64,000 nt of DNA from Pacificimonas aurantium (GCF_020092905.1 NZ_JAGSGB010000001.1:1343861-1407860); one strand, 5' to 3'; positions 28,444 to 36,922 are shown, numbered from the stretch's first letter. Notes: generated by a model not told the origin, from the letters alone. Program-made: numbers and translations.

Positions 28444-29649
28444 GTGACCGACGCCGACAGTGCGAGCATGCCGACGGACCTGAAACTGGATGCGCCCGAC
28501 CCGGTGCTGCGTGTCGATAGCGAGAAGGCCGCCGGGCTCGTTCCGATCGAGGACGAGAAAAAGAGCCAGCTCGATGAAAATGTCGATAGCTTCATCGACG
28601 AGCTGGTCGAGACCGATGCAAATTCGCCGGAATTCGGCCGCCGGGTGGACCAGCTGACCAGCCTGGGGCGCAAGGAGATCGAGGCCGCTGCCGGTCACAG
28701 CAACCGCTTCCTCGACCGGCCGACCCGGGCGATGAACAGCGAAACCGACATCGGCAAGGATCTTACCGAACTGCGCAAGACGGTCGAGGATCTCGATCCC
28801 GGCAAGCGTGGCAATCTGCTGTCGAAGCGCAAGCTGTTCGGCATCATCCCGATGGGTTCGAAGGCCCGTTCCTATTTCGCCGGCTACCAGTCGGCGCAAA
28901 GCCATATCGCGGCGATCCTCGACAGGCTCAAAAGCGGCAAGGACGAGCTGCTTCGCGACAACGCGGCCATCGACCAGGAGCGCAAGAATCTGTGGCAGAC
29001 CATGGGCCGGCTGGAACAGATGATCTATGTCGCCAAGACTCTGGATGCGAAACTGGAAGCGCGTGCAGCGGAGCTCGACGCCACCGATCCTGAAAAGGCG
29101 AAGGCCATTCGCGAATCCGCGCTTTTCTACACGCGTCAGCGCGTGACCGACCTGCTGACGCAGATGGCTGTGACGGTTCAGGGCTACCTCGCGCTCGATC
29201 TCGTCAAGAAGAACAATGTCGAGCTGATGAAGGGCGTCGACCGCGCCTCGACGACCACCGTCTCGGCTCTGCGCACAGGCGTGACCGTGGCTCAGGCCAT
29301 GACGAACCAGAAGCTCGTGCTGGACCAGATCACCGCCCTCAATACCACGACGGCCGGGGTCATCGACTCCACGGGAGAAATGCTGCGCTCGCAGACCGGT
29401 GAGATCCACCGTCAGGCGGCGTCGTCCACAATCCCCTTGGAGACGCTGAAACGCGCCTTCGAGAATGTTTATGCGACGATGGATGAGATCGACGAGTTCA
29501 AGCAGAATGCGCTCGGCAGCATGAAACAGACCGTCGACCTTCTGGAAGAGGAGGTGCAGAAAAGTCGCGGCTATATCGCCCGCGCCGAAGGCGTTGAGGA
29601 TGCGAAAGCCATCGAGTCCAAGCCCGCCTTCACGGCGCTGGAGGGATAG
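28444..29649 (+). CDS. toxic anion resistance (TelA/YceH-like) protein
   Basis: A 401-residue, mostly alpha-helical soluble protein. Family hallmarks include GSKARSYFAGYQSAQSHIAA, LRDNAAIDQERKNLWQTMGRL, VAKTLDAKLEA and TRQRVTDLLTQMAVTVQGYLAL. TelA-type proteins are linked to tellurite and other stress resistance, though their action is unknown. Start is GTG 28444, with GGAGG 6 bases upstream (a GTG one codon earlier is spaced too close). The next gene begins immediately after its stop (TAG-GTG) and encodes an XpaC-like membrane partner. Confidence 0.85.
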   Translation: MTDADSASMPTDLKLDAPDPVLRVDSEKAAGLVPIEDEKKSQLDENVDSFIDELVETDANSPEFGRRVDQLTSLGRKEIEAAAGHSNRFLDRPTRAMNSETDIGKDLTELRKTVEDLDPGKRGNLLSKRKLFGIIPMGSKARSYFAGYQSAQSHIAAILDRLKSGKDELLRDNAAIDQERKNLWQTMGRLEQMIYVAKTLDAKLEARAAELDATDPEKAKAIRESALFYTRQRVTDLLTQMAVTVQGYLALDLVKKNNVELMKGVDRASTTTVSALRTGVTVAQAMTNQKLVLDQITALNTTTAGVIDSTGEMLRSQTGEIHRQAASSTIPLETLKRAFENVYATMDEIDEFKQNALGSMKQTVDLLEEEVQKSRGYIARAEGVEDAKAIESKPAFTALEG

Positions 29650-30384
29650 GTGAGCCGCGACGTCGACAGGGTGCTCGGAAAGTTCGACGAATTCGTCGAC
29701 CGTAGCGAGCGGCGTTACCGCGACCTCGCCAATTCGGACGCTGGCCGCGCCGCCCTGCGTCGGCGCGAGAGCCGGATGGGGTCAGGCCTGCGCACCCGGG
29801 TCATTCGCGGTGCCGGCGCGCTCGTCGCCGTCATGGTGGCCTTGTTCGTGGCCGGACTGGTCTTCGGACCGATCGGCATCGACGGCCTTCTATGGGCGAT
29901 CCTCGGTCTCGGCGCGGCGGTTCTGGTGGCGTCCTTCAGTCCCGTTCGCAAGGAACCCGAGCCGACTGTGGAAACCATCCGCAATGCCGAGCTCGCGGCT
30001 CTCCCGGTGCGGGTAGAGCGCTGGCTCGAGAAACGGCGCAGCGACTTGCCCGCTGCGGCCGCGCGGCAGGTGGACGAGCTTGTGCTTCGGCTGGAAGTCC
30101 TTGCAGAGCAGTTGGAGAAGGTCGGCGCCGACGCACCTGTCGTGAAGGATGCGCGAAAGCTGATTGGCGAGGAACTGCCCCGACTCGTGGAGTCATATCT
30201 CGATGTGCACCAGAGCTATCGCAGTCCCGGGTCGGAGGCCGAGCAGCAGCTGACGGAGGGGCTCGAGACCGTCTCGGCCGAGCTTCAGCGCCTGTCTGAG
30301 CAGCTTGCGCGAGGCGATCTAGACCGGCTGGCGATCGAAGGGCGTTTCCTCGAATCGAAATATCGCGACGGCGGCGCAGGCTAG
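29650..30384 (+). CDS. XpaC-like membrane protein partnered with TelA
   Basis: A 244-residue protein with a basic N-terminus, two hydrophobic segments (about residues 51-72 and 76-98: ALVAVMVALFVAGLVFGPIG and LLWAILGLGAAVLVASF) and a long helical, charged C-terminus (VETIRNAELAALPVRVERWL). A two-helix protein beside TelA matches the XpaC/TelA pair known from Bacillus and others. The call rests partly on context. It starts GTG directly after the TelA stop and its last 4 bases overlap the convergent stress-locus sensor gene. Confidence 0.65.
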   Translation: MSRDVDRVLGKFDEFVDRSERRYRDLANSDAGRAALRRRESRMGSGLRTRVIRGAGALVAVMVALFVAGLVFGPIGIDGLLWAILGLGAAVLVASFSPVRKEPEPTVETIRNAELAALPVRVERWLEKRRSDLPAAAARQVDELVLRLEVLAEQLEKVGADAPVVKDARKLIGEELPRLVESYLDVHQSYRSPGSEAEQQLTEGLETVSAELQRLSEQLARGDLDRLAIEGRFLESKYRDGGAG

Positions 30385-32039
30385 TCGCGGTCCGCCGCCT
30401 CGTCTTCGTCCTTCCCGCAGCTGGCTTTCCCCGAGGGGAAGCGTAGCCTGTAGGCGCGGTCTTCCTCGTCGAACTGAAGTTCCGCGCGCAGCTGCCGTGC
30501 CATGCCGACGATGATACGCGACGTTGCCGTGCTTGCATCGCCGATGACATCGGCGCCGGTGAGCGTCGGACCGGATAGCGTCATGTCTAGGAACTCGCCC
30601 GCCGTGCGGAGTTCGAGAACCGCTTCCAAAGGCAGGGCCCGCTCATGACCCCGTGCTTCGGATGCCACCAGTTCGGTGATCAGGAAGGCGAGAGGTACCG
30701 CAGTGTCCTGCCCGACGAAGGCCCCGTCCAGCTTCGTCTTGAACTGGGCTTCGAGGTTGTAGACCGACTCGATCCCCGTTTCGAGATTGGCCATCAGGTC
30801 GTTCACAAGGGCACATAGGTCGACGCCGCGATTGGGATCATCGGCATAAAGCCAGCGATGGACGAGGGCGAGCGCCTCCACTCGCATCTGGATCGCGCCG
30901 TAGACCCCGCGCTCCGCATCGTTGCCGGTATCGCGGCCCTTGATGCTGAGGAGGCTGGTGACGATCTGCAGATTGTTCTTCACCCGGTGGTGAACTTCCC
31001 GGACCAGTCGCTGCTGCGCCTCTAGCGACCGTTCAAGGTTGCGTCTGTTCTGCCTTTGCTTTGCGGCGAGCGTATCGAATGCGCTTGCGAAAGTCAGGAA
31101 TTCCAGCGTGTCGCCCACGCGCGGTGCCAGCGGACTAGCGTTGCCGGTTGCCGTGCGCTCCTCGAGCCCCTGCCGCATTGTCTTCAGCGGCTTCAGCACA
31201 AGCTTTCTCAGGGTGATCCAGGCAATCAGCAGGGCGGCGAGCCACATGAGCGGGGGGAGAATGATCGAAACGGCCCGCCGGGGGGGCAATGTGGAGATTT
31301 CCTCCTCGTAGCGGATGTTCAGCCCCGCCAGCCGCGTCGGGGCCAGAACCGCGTAGCTGCCGCTACTGCTGCTTTCGGTCCGCACGGGCTCCGGGCTCTC
31401 TCCCTGCGGCGTTTCCGACAGCTGAACCGACACGGTCGAGCCCGCCGGGCGCTCCAGGCGGCTGAGGCGCCCACGCATCTCTGCCATGGGAATGACGGCG
31501 AAAATCTGGGATCCGGCCGTATCGGCGCCGTCGCCGTTCCGAAGGGCATAGACCAGCGTCTGACCGTTTTCCCCAAAGAACAAAGTGGACTGCCGTTCTC
31601 CGCTTCCCAGCAGTCGCTCCGCCCGCTCCCATTCCGATTGCAGGAGCCGTCCATATTCCTGCGGAGAGCTGCAGATCTCGGTTCCGTCCAGGCTGCGGAT
31701 AGAGATTTCGGCGAACAGGGGCCTGGCCGCGACGATCCGCCCCAGACTTTCTTCGCAGCGGGTCCGGTTACGGATATCTTCGAAGCGAACCGCCAGCGTC
31801 CGCAGGAAGCGATTGTCCACTTCGGTCAGGCGATTCACTTCCTCGGCGAGATCGAGGGCGCGGTCTTCCACGGCAAGCATACGTAATTGCCGTGCGTCGA
31901 CATAACTGGCTACGGAAAGGAGCGCGGCAAGGATTCCGAGCGGTGCCAGCGCGAGCGAAAGGACGATCAATACCTTGCGAGCAAGCGGCCGCGGTGGCTG
32001 TGTGGCCTGATCGGTGGAAACTTCTTCGCGGTCGCTCAT
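30381..32039 (-). CDS. phyP: PhyP-like HisKA_2 protein with degenerate ATPase domain
   Basis: A 552-residue inner-membrane protein: helix about 22-46, periplasmic sensor domain about 47-253, second helix about 256-277, then a HisKA_2 dimerisation domain with LVREVHHRVKNNLQIVTSLL (probable phospho-His351). The C-terminal ATPase domain is eroded: the N-box that should read ELxTNAxKH reads ELVASEARGHE (Ser460 in place of Asn), the DNGxG box reads LSGPT, and the later glycine box is gone. It should not bind ATP normally, which suits a PhyR phosphatase such as PhyP of Sphingomonas. It sits divergent from phyR, with an EcfG-type promoter 10 bases upstream. Confidence 0.75.
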   Translation of the reverse strand: MSDREEVSTDQATQPPRPLARKVLIVLSLALAPLGILAALLSVASYVDARQLRMLAVEDRALDLAEEVNRLTEVDNRFLRTLAVRFEDIRNRTRCEESLGRIVAARPLFAEISIRSLDGTEICSSPQEYGRLLQSEWERAERLLGSGERQSTLFFGENGQTLVYALRNGDGADTAGSQIFAVIPMAEMRGRLSRLERPAGSTVSVQLSETPQGESPEPVRTESSSSGSYAVLAPTRLAGLNIRYEEEISTLPPRRAVSIILPPLMWLAALLIAWITLRKLVLKPLKTMRQGLEERTATGNASPLAPRVGDTLEFLTFASAFDTLAAKQRQNRRNLERSLEAQQRLVREVHHRVKNNLQIVTSLLSIKGRDTGNDAERGVYGAIQMRVEALALVHRWLYADDPNRGVDLCALVNDLMANLETGIESVYNLEAQFKTKLDGAFVGQDTAVPLAFLITELVASEARGHERALPLEAVLELRTAGEFLDMTLSGPTLTGADVIGDASTATSRIIVGMARQLRAELQFDEEDRAYRLRFPSGKASCGKDEDEAADRD

Positions 32040-32049
32040 TGTGGGACTG

Positions 32050-32074
32050 AACCCGCGCTGCTGTCGCGCGTTCC
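32050..32074 (-). promoter_or_regulatory. EcfG-type (general stress) promoter of phyP
   Basis: On the minus strand GGAAC (32074-32070), 17 bases, then GTT (32052-32050) match the EcfG sigma promoter pattern GGAAC-N16/17-NGTT. The element ends only 10 bases before the phyP ATG, so the message would be nearly leaderless. The other strand of this gap serves phyR, which has AAGGG 7 bases before its ATG but no such element. Confidence 0.65.
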
Positions 32075-32157
32075 ATTGGACTGGGGTTGCCTAGCGGGGA
32101 ATTCGGCCTTCTAAGGGCCTCCAAGAGGCTGCCAAGGTCACGCAAGAAGGGAAATTA

Positions 32158-32958
32158 ATGTCTCTCGCAACTGAAATCGCGCCGCACCTTCCGTACCTGC
32201 GACGCTATGCAAGAGCCTTAACGGGATCGCAGACTGCCGGTGACGCCTATGTGCGCGCCGCGCTCGAAGCGATCGTGGAAGAGCCGGAAAGCTTTCCGAA
32301 GGATGTGGATGCCCGCATGGGTCTCTACCGTGTGTTCCACGCCATCTGGCAGTCGGCGAGCGTCGACGTGCCGGCGCCGGATCCCGAAACCTCCTCGGAA
32401 TTCGAGAAGATCGCGCATGAGCGCCTCGCCTCGATCACGCCGCTTTCGCGCCAGGCACTGCTTTTGACAGCGATGGAGGGCTTCTCGAACGAGGATGCCG
32501 GCTATCTCATCCAGAAGGATGCCGGCGAGGTGACGTCTCTGGTGAAGGAGGCGCTCTCGGAGATCGAGAAGCAGACCACCACCAGCGTGCTCATCATCGA
32601 GGACGAGCCAATCATCGCGATGGATATCGAAAGCATCGTGACCGATCTTGGCCACGAAGTGACGAGCATTGCCGTCACGCGCGACGAGGCGGTGGCCGCC
32701 GCGGAAGAGCAAAAGCCCGGCCTTATCCTGGCCGACATTCAGCTGGCCGATGATTCGTCGGGCATCGATGCGGTGAAGGATATCCTGGAAAAGTTCGCGG
32801 TTCCGGTGATTTTCATCACTGCCTTCCCTGAGCGCCTCTTGACGGGCGAGCGGCCCGAGCCAACCTTCCTGATTACAAAGCCGTTCCAGCGATCGACGGT
32901 GAAGGCGGCCATTGCACAGGCGCTTTTCTTCAAATCGACCGCGGCCGTGCCGGCCTGA
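32158..32958 (+). CDS. phyR: general stress response regulator PhyR
   Basis: PhyR is the anti-anti-sigma factor of the alphaproteobacterial stress response: when phosphorylated, its sigma-like domain binds NepR and frees EcfG. The 266-residue protein has the sigma-like N-terminal half (IAPHLPYLRRYARALTGSQ, then ITPLSRQALLLTAMEGFSNE) and a C-terminal receiver (SVLIIEDEPIIAMDIE, phospho-Asp193 in LADIQLADDSS, FITAFPERLLTG, ITKPFQ). That domain order is diagnostic. It begins the plus-strand stress operon. Confidence 0.95.
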   Translation: MSLATEIAPHLPYLRRYARALTGSQTAGDAYVRAALEAIVEEPESFPKDVDARMGLYRVFHAIWQSASVDVPAPDPETSSEFEKIAHERLASITPLSRQALLLTAMEGFSNEDAGYLIQKDAGEVTSLVKEALSEIEKQTTTSVLIIEDEPIIAMDIESIVTDLGHEVTSIAVTRDEAVAAAEEQKPGLILADIQLADDSSGIDAVKDILEKFAVPVIFITAFPERLLTGERPEPTFLITKPFQRSTVKAAIAQALFFKSTAAVPA

Positions 32959-33001
32959 TGGCGGCGCGCAGAGATCCTATCGGGGAAGAAAGACGTTCGA
33001 C

Positions 33002-33142
33002 ATGACCGAACCGCATGAAGAAGTGGAAAAAACGGAGGCCCGTGCGGGCGAAACGCCGCATATCGGTCGTTACATCCTGCTGTTTTCCACCGTCATTCTG
33101 GTTATCGCTTTTATCGTATTGCTGATCGTCTACGGACTTTAG
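33002..33142 (+). CDS. 46-residue single-span membrane protein in the stress operon
   Basis: An acidic N-terminus (MTEPHEEVEKTEARAGETP) is followed by one strong membrane helix (RYILLFSTVILVIAFIVLLI) ending four residues before the stop. It lies 43 bases after phyR and 19 bases before the sigma gene, the slot where nepR usually sits in sphingomonads. It has no NepR motif. I do not recognise the family. A role in anchoring or sensing within the stress response is only suggested by position. Confidence 0.65.
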   Translation: MTEPHEEVEKTEARAGETPHIGRYILLFSTVILVIAFIVLLIVYGL

Positions 33143-33161
33143 GCGCGGCGCGGGGGTCTTG

Positions 33162-33908
33162 ATGCCAGAAGATATTGAAGTTCGGACCAGCGCTGCCGGC
33201 GACGTCGGCGGGTTTTTGCGCTCGGCGTTCGCCGACACCTCGACCCAGACGCTGCCGCCGATGTTCGCCAACCTTCTCGACCGGTTGCAGTCGACTCCGG
33301 CGAAGGATCAGAAGGTCAACGAAGACCGTCTATCCGACAAGGATTTCAAGGAAGAGCTGGCGCAGGTCATTCCGCATCTCCGCGCGTTTGGCCGTTCGCT
33401 GTCGGGCAGCCGCGATGTGGCCGACGATCTGGTTCAGGAAACTCTCCTGAAGGCATGGGCGGCGCGGCACCGGTTTCAGGCCGGTACCAATATGCGCGCC
33501 TGGACGTTTATCATCCTGCGTAACCTGTTTCTCAGCCAGATGCGCCGGGCGCGCTTCAAGGGCGAGTGGGACGACTTCACCGCATCGAAGCTTCTCGCGG
33601 CGCCGGCCGGGCAGGACCGGCAGATCGAGCTTGCCGATCTGGAGCGCGGCCTGCTCCAGCTTCCGCAGGCGCAGCGCGAGGCTCTCATCCTCGTCGGCGC
33701 AGGCGGCTTTGCCTACGAAGAGGCGGCAAAAATCTGCGACTGCGCCGTCGGCACGATAAAGAGCCGTGTGGCGCGTGGCCGCGCAGCGCTGGAGGCCGTT
33801 CTCGACGAAGGCAATATGCCCAACCGGACCTCGTCTACGAAGCCCGGCAGTACGGAAGGCGCGCTTGCCAGCATCATGTCGAAGGTCGACGACCTGTCCG
33901 GGCAGTAG
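33162..33908 (+). CDS. ecfG: NepR-like module fused to EcfG sigma factor
   Basis: The C-terminal part (about residues 60-205) is a standard EcfG sigma factor: sigma2 DFKEELAQVIPHLRAFGRSL, DVADDLVQETLLKAW, NMRAWTFIILRN, and sigma4 LPQAQREALILVGAGGFAYE and VGTIKSRVARGR. The protein is 248 residues, about 50-60 longer than usual, because residues 14-45 (VGGFLRSAF then LPPMFANLLDRLQ) read as a NepR anti-sigma motif. I see no stop, frameshift or internal start with an SD between the two parts. It begins ATG 33162 after GGGGG. A C-terminal tail of about 35 residues follows sigma4. The fusion is seen directly; its regulatory meaning is inferred. Confidence 0.8.
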   Translation: MPEDIEVRTSAAGDVGGFLRSAFADTSTQTLPPMFANLLDRLQSTPAKDQKVNEDRLSDKDFKEELAQVIPHLRAFGRSLSGSRDVADDLVQETLLKAWAARHRFQAGTNMRAWTFIILRNLFLSQMRRARFKGEWDDFTASKLLAAPAGQDRQIELADLERGLLQLPQAQREALILVGAGGFAYEEAAKICDCAVGTIKSRVARGRAALEAVLDEGNMPNRTSSTKPGSTEGALASIMSKVDDLSGQ

Positions 33909-33992
33909 GGTCCGGATTTCGACGTTTCTGTCTCGGAAGAACATCGGCGGCACGGCCGCCGAGCGGCTATTGCAACGCCGACGAACCTGCGC

Positions 33993-34175
33993 TCACTCTT
34001 TGGGTTCGAGCCTGTCGAGCGTTTCCTTTAGGCCGGGCGACAATTCCTCGTCCAGCGTCTCGCGGTACAGCTTTCGCAGCGACGCGCCGAAGCGCCGGTT
34101 CCGCTCCGCCAGCGACCGGTCTTCCTCCGCCAAGAAATCTTTGTGCGATTGGTCTGAAGAACTACGCTTTGTCAC
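33993..34175 (-). CDS. nepR: free-standing NepR-family anti-sigma factor
   Basis: A 60-residue protein whose second half, FGASLRKLYRETLDEELSPG and LKETLDRLE, follows the NepR pattern GxxLRxxYxxxxxExxPxxxxxLLxxL. It aligns without gaps to the N-terminus of the fused sigma factor. NepR holds EcfG inactive until phospho-PhyR removes it. The gene converges on ecfG (85 bases between the stop codons) instead of lying before it. It starts GTG 34175 with no SD, only 9 bases from an EcfG-type promoter, suggesting a leaderless message. A TTG at residue 15 is a weaker alternative. Confidence 0.75.
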   Translation of the reverse strand: MTKRSSSDQSHKDFLAEEDRSLAERNRRFGASLRKLYRETLDEELSPGLKETLDRLEPKE

Positions 34176-34184
34176 GTGGCCTTC

Positions 34185-34209
34185 AACTCGCTTCGCCCGC
34201 AGCCGTTCC
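34185..34209 (-). promoter_or_regulatory. EcfG-type (general stress) promoter of nepR
   Basis: On the minus strand GGAAC (34209-34205), 17 bases, then GTT (34187-34185): the same spacing as ahead of phyP. It sits inside the 59-base gap to the divergent glnE gene. Confidence 0.65.
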
Positions 34210-34234
34210 GCATCAGTTACGCTTAGGATGAGAA

Positions 34235-36922
34235 ATGCGGCGAGCTGAGACCATAGATGCGGCGGTCGCCCTTGCGGATCGGCACTCGCGCTTCCTTCGC
34301 GGTCTGATGCGCCGCTTTCCCGAATGGCCGGCCGAACTCGCCGATCAGGGGCCGAATGCGTTTCTTTCCAAGGGCCTGCTCCCGCCCGGGGGTGACCCGC
34401 TTGCGGACCTCCGCCGGCAGCGGGCGCGCACGGCCTTCGGTACCGCCATCGCCGATTTGACGGGCAGCTTCGATCTGACCGACGTTACCGCGGCACTCAG
34501 TCTGTTCGCCGATCATGCGGTGGATGCGGCTCTTGCGCACGTGTTCGAGGACCGGTTCGGGTCGCCGGATTCCACCGGCTTTGCGGTAATCGCGCTTGGT
34601 AAGCTGGGCAGCCGCGAGCTGAACTACAGCAGCGACATCGACCTTCTTTACCTGTTCGACGGCGACCGGCTTGCCCGGCGCGACGGGGAGGAGCCCGGCG
34701 AAAGCGCCCAGCGGATCGGCCGCCGGCTAGGCGAGGCGCTCCAGCGCATGACGACCGACGGATATGTCGCACGCGTTGACCTCAGGCTGCGTCCGGATGC
34801 GGAGGGCACGTTGATCGCCACCCCCATCCGCAGGGCCGAAATCTACTATCAGTCCGAGGCGCTGACTTGGGAACGTGCAGCGCTCATCAAGGCTCGGTTC
34901 GTGGCCGGCGACATGGAGCTTGCACGCGAGTTTCTCGCCATCGCGGATTCGTTCGTATGGCGCCGGGCCCTCGATTACACGGCGGTTCAGTCGATCGAGG
35001 ACATGTCGCTGCGCATTCGCGACCAGTTCGAGGGAGCCGAGAATTTCGGCCCGGGCTTCGACCTGAAACGCGGACGCGGGGGCGTTCGGGAAATCGAGTT
35101 CTTCACGCAGGCCCACCAGCTGATCTACGGGGGGCGCGACGAGACGCTGCGCGTTGCCGACACGCGAGGGGCGCTCGCCGCGCTTGCCGCTGCGGAGCGG
35201 GTTCGGCCGGAGGATCGGGAGTGCCTGTCTCGCACCTATGAACTCCTCCGTGATCTGGAGCATCGTGCACAGATGCTCGAGGACGAGCAGACGCATCTTG
35301 TCCCAAAGCGCAAGGAAGAGCGCGAGGCGCTGGCCGGCCTGTCGTCCTATCGCCGCTTCGCCGACCTTGCCGCGCACGCGAAGCCCCAGGTCGAGGATGC
35401 GCGGGCCCGTTATGACAGGTTCCTCGAAGCAGCCGAACGGCCGGCGGTGCCGCGCGGCAAGGACCTCGAGAAATGGCTGGCGGCGCGAAAGGTCCCGGCA
35501 AAAGCGGAGTTCGCCAAGCTGATCGAGGGCTGGCGCGGCGCCTCGCACCGCTCCCTGCGCAGCGACGCGGCGCAGCGTGAGCTCGAACGCGCGCTGCCCG
35601 TTCTGGTCGATGCGTTCGGCGCACTCACCACCCCCTCCCACGCGCTGCGGAGGTTCGACGATTTTCTGGGGCGGGTCCCGGCGGCTTTGCGTGTCCTGGC
35701 GCTGCTTTGCGCCAATCCGGCTATCGCCAGGCTTCTGGCGCGCGTCATGGGGCATGCTCCGCGACTGGCTGCCCAATTCGGTCGCAACCCCGAACTTCTC
35801 GACGTGCTGATCGGCGCTGAGCGCGACCCGATCGGCAGCTCCGCCGAACTGGAGGCGGAACTGAGCGATCTGCTGCGGCGTGCGCAGAACGAGGAGGAGG
35901 CCCTCGACACGCTGCGCCGCTGGGCCCGCGAGAACCGCTTTCGCATCGGCGTTCTTCTCGTCGATCGCCGGATCGACCCGCTCGATGCCGCACGTGCCTA
36001 TTCTCATGTGGCCGATGCGGTCGTGAGGACTGCACTCCGGCGAGTGGAAATGGACTTCGTCGCGGACCATGGTCGCATTGCCGGGGCCGCGCCCATCATA
36101 CTTGCCATGGGCCGCTATGGCGGAGGGGCTTTGACCGAATCCTCGGACCTCGACCTCGTCTTTCTCTACGAAGAAGGGGAGGGCGGAGAGTCCGACGGCG
36201 CCAAACCGCATTCGGCGGCGGTATATTTCAACCGCCTCTTCCAGCGTCTCGTGTCGGCGCTCACCGTCCCGACGGCAGCCGGACCGCTCTATGAAGTCGA
36301 TACCCGCCTCCGCCCATCGGGAGCGCAGGGAGCGCTCGCGGTCGGCATAGAAGCGTTCGAGACTTATCAGCGAGAGAAGGCCTGGGCGTGGGAGCACATG
36401 GCCCTTACCCGCGCCCGTGCAGTTGCGGCGCCGGATGAGGCCGGGGAGAAGCTCGCCGCCGCGATCCGGGCGGGCCTTTCGAAGGAGCGGGACGCAAGCA
36501 AGCTGCGGGCGCGGGTCGCCGAGATGCGGCGCGACATGAACGCGGTCCACCCGGGCGAGGGGCCTCTCGACGTCAAATATGGCGCGGGCGGCCTTATCGA
36601 CCTCGAATTCGTCGTCCATTTCCTGCAACTCTCACGGCAGACCGCGTTTGACCCGGATCTTCGCAGGGCGGTCGCAATGCTGGGCGAAGAGGGGCTTCTG
36701 GATGCCGGATTTGCCGAGGCGCACGATCTGATGACGCGCTTTCTCGTGCTCATGCGGCTGGTCGAGGAGGAAGCGGCGGGACGAAATTCTTCGGTCACGC
36801 GCGCTATCGTGGCCGATGCCTGCGGCGCGCCGGACTGGACAAGCCTGCTGCGCGCCATCAGCGAAGCGCGAAAGACGGTTTCGGCCGCGTGGAGCAAATA
36901 TCTGGGAGATAGACAGTCATGA
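34235..36922 (+). CDS. glnE: bifunctional glutamine synthetase adenylyltransferase/deadenylylase
   Basis: GlnE adds AMP to, and removes it from, glutamine synthetase in response to PII signalling. The 895-residue protein has two nucleotidyltransferase domains: an N-terminal one with LGKLGSRELNYSSDIDLLYL (the deadenylylase half) and a C-terminal one with MGRYGGGALTESSDLDLVFL (the adenylylase half), separated by helical regions (AHQLIYGGRDETLR). Usual length is 900-980. Start ATG 34235 has AGGA 7 bases upstream. It is coupled to bcp by a 4-base ATGA overlap. Confidence 0.95.
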   Translation: MRRAETIDAAVALADRHSRFLRGLMRRFPEWPAELADQGPNAFLSKGLLPPGGDPLADLRRQRARTAFGTAIADLTGSFDLTDVTAALSLFADHAVDAALAHVFEDRFGSPDSTGFAVIALGKLGSRELNYSSDIDLLYLFDGDRLARRDGEEPGESAQRIGRRLGEALQRMTTDGYVARVDLRLRPDAEGTLIATPIRRAEIYYQSEALTWERAALIKARFVAGDMELAREFLAIADSFVWRRALDYTAVQSIEDMSLRIRDQFEGAENFGPGFDLKRGRGGVREIEFFTQAHQLIYGGRDETLRVADTRGALAALAAAERVRPEDRECLSRTYELLRDLEHRAQMLEDEQTHLVPKRKEEREALAGLSSYRRFADLAAHAKPQVEDARARYDRFLEAAERPAVPRGKDLEKWLAARKVPAKAEFAKLIEGWRGASHRSLRSDAAQRELERALPVLVDAFGALTTPSHALRRFDDFLGRVPAALRVLALLCANPAIARLLARVMGHAPRLAAQFGRNPELLDVLIGAERDPIGSSAELEAELSDLLRRAQNEEEALDTLRRWARENRFRIGVLLVDRRIDPLDAARAYSHVADAVVRTALRRVEMDFVADHGRIAGAAPIILAMGRYGGGALTESSDLDLVFLYEEGEGGESDGAKPHSAAVYFNRLFQRLVSALTVPTAAGPLYEVDTRLRPSGAQGALAVGIEAFETYQREKAWAWEHMALTRARAVAAPDEAGEKLAAAIRAGLSKERDASKLRARVAEMRRDMNAVHPGEGPLDVKYGAGGLIDLEFVVHFLQLSRQTAFDPDLRRAVAMLGEEGLLDAGFAEAHDLMTRFLVLMRLVEEEAAGRNSSVTRAIVADACGAPDWTSLLRAISEARKTVSAAWSKYLGDRQS

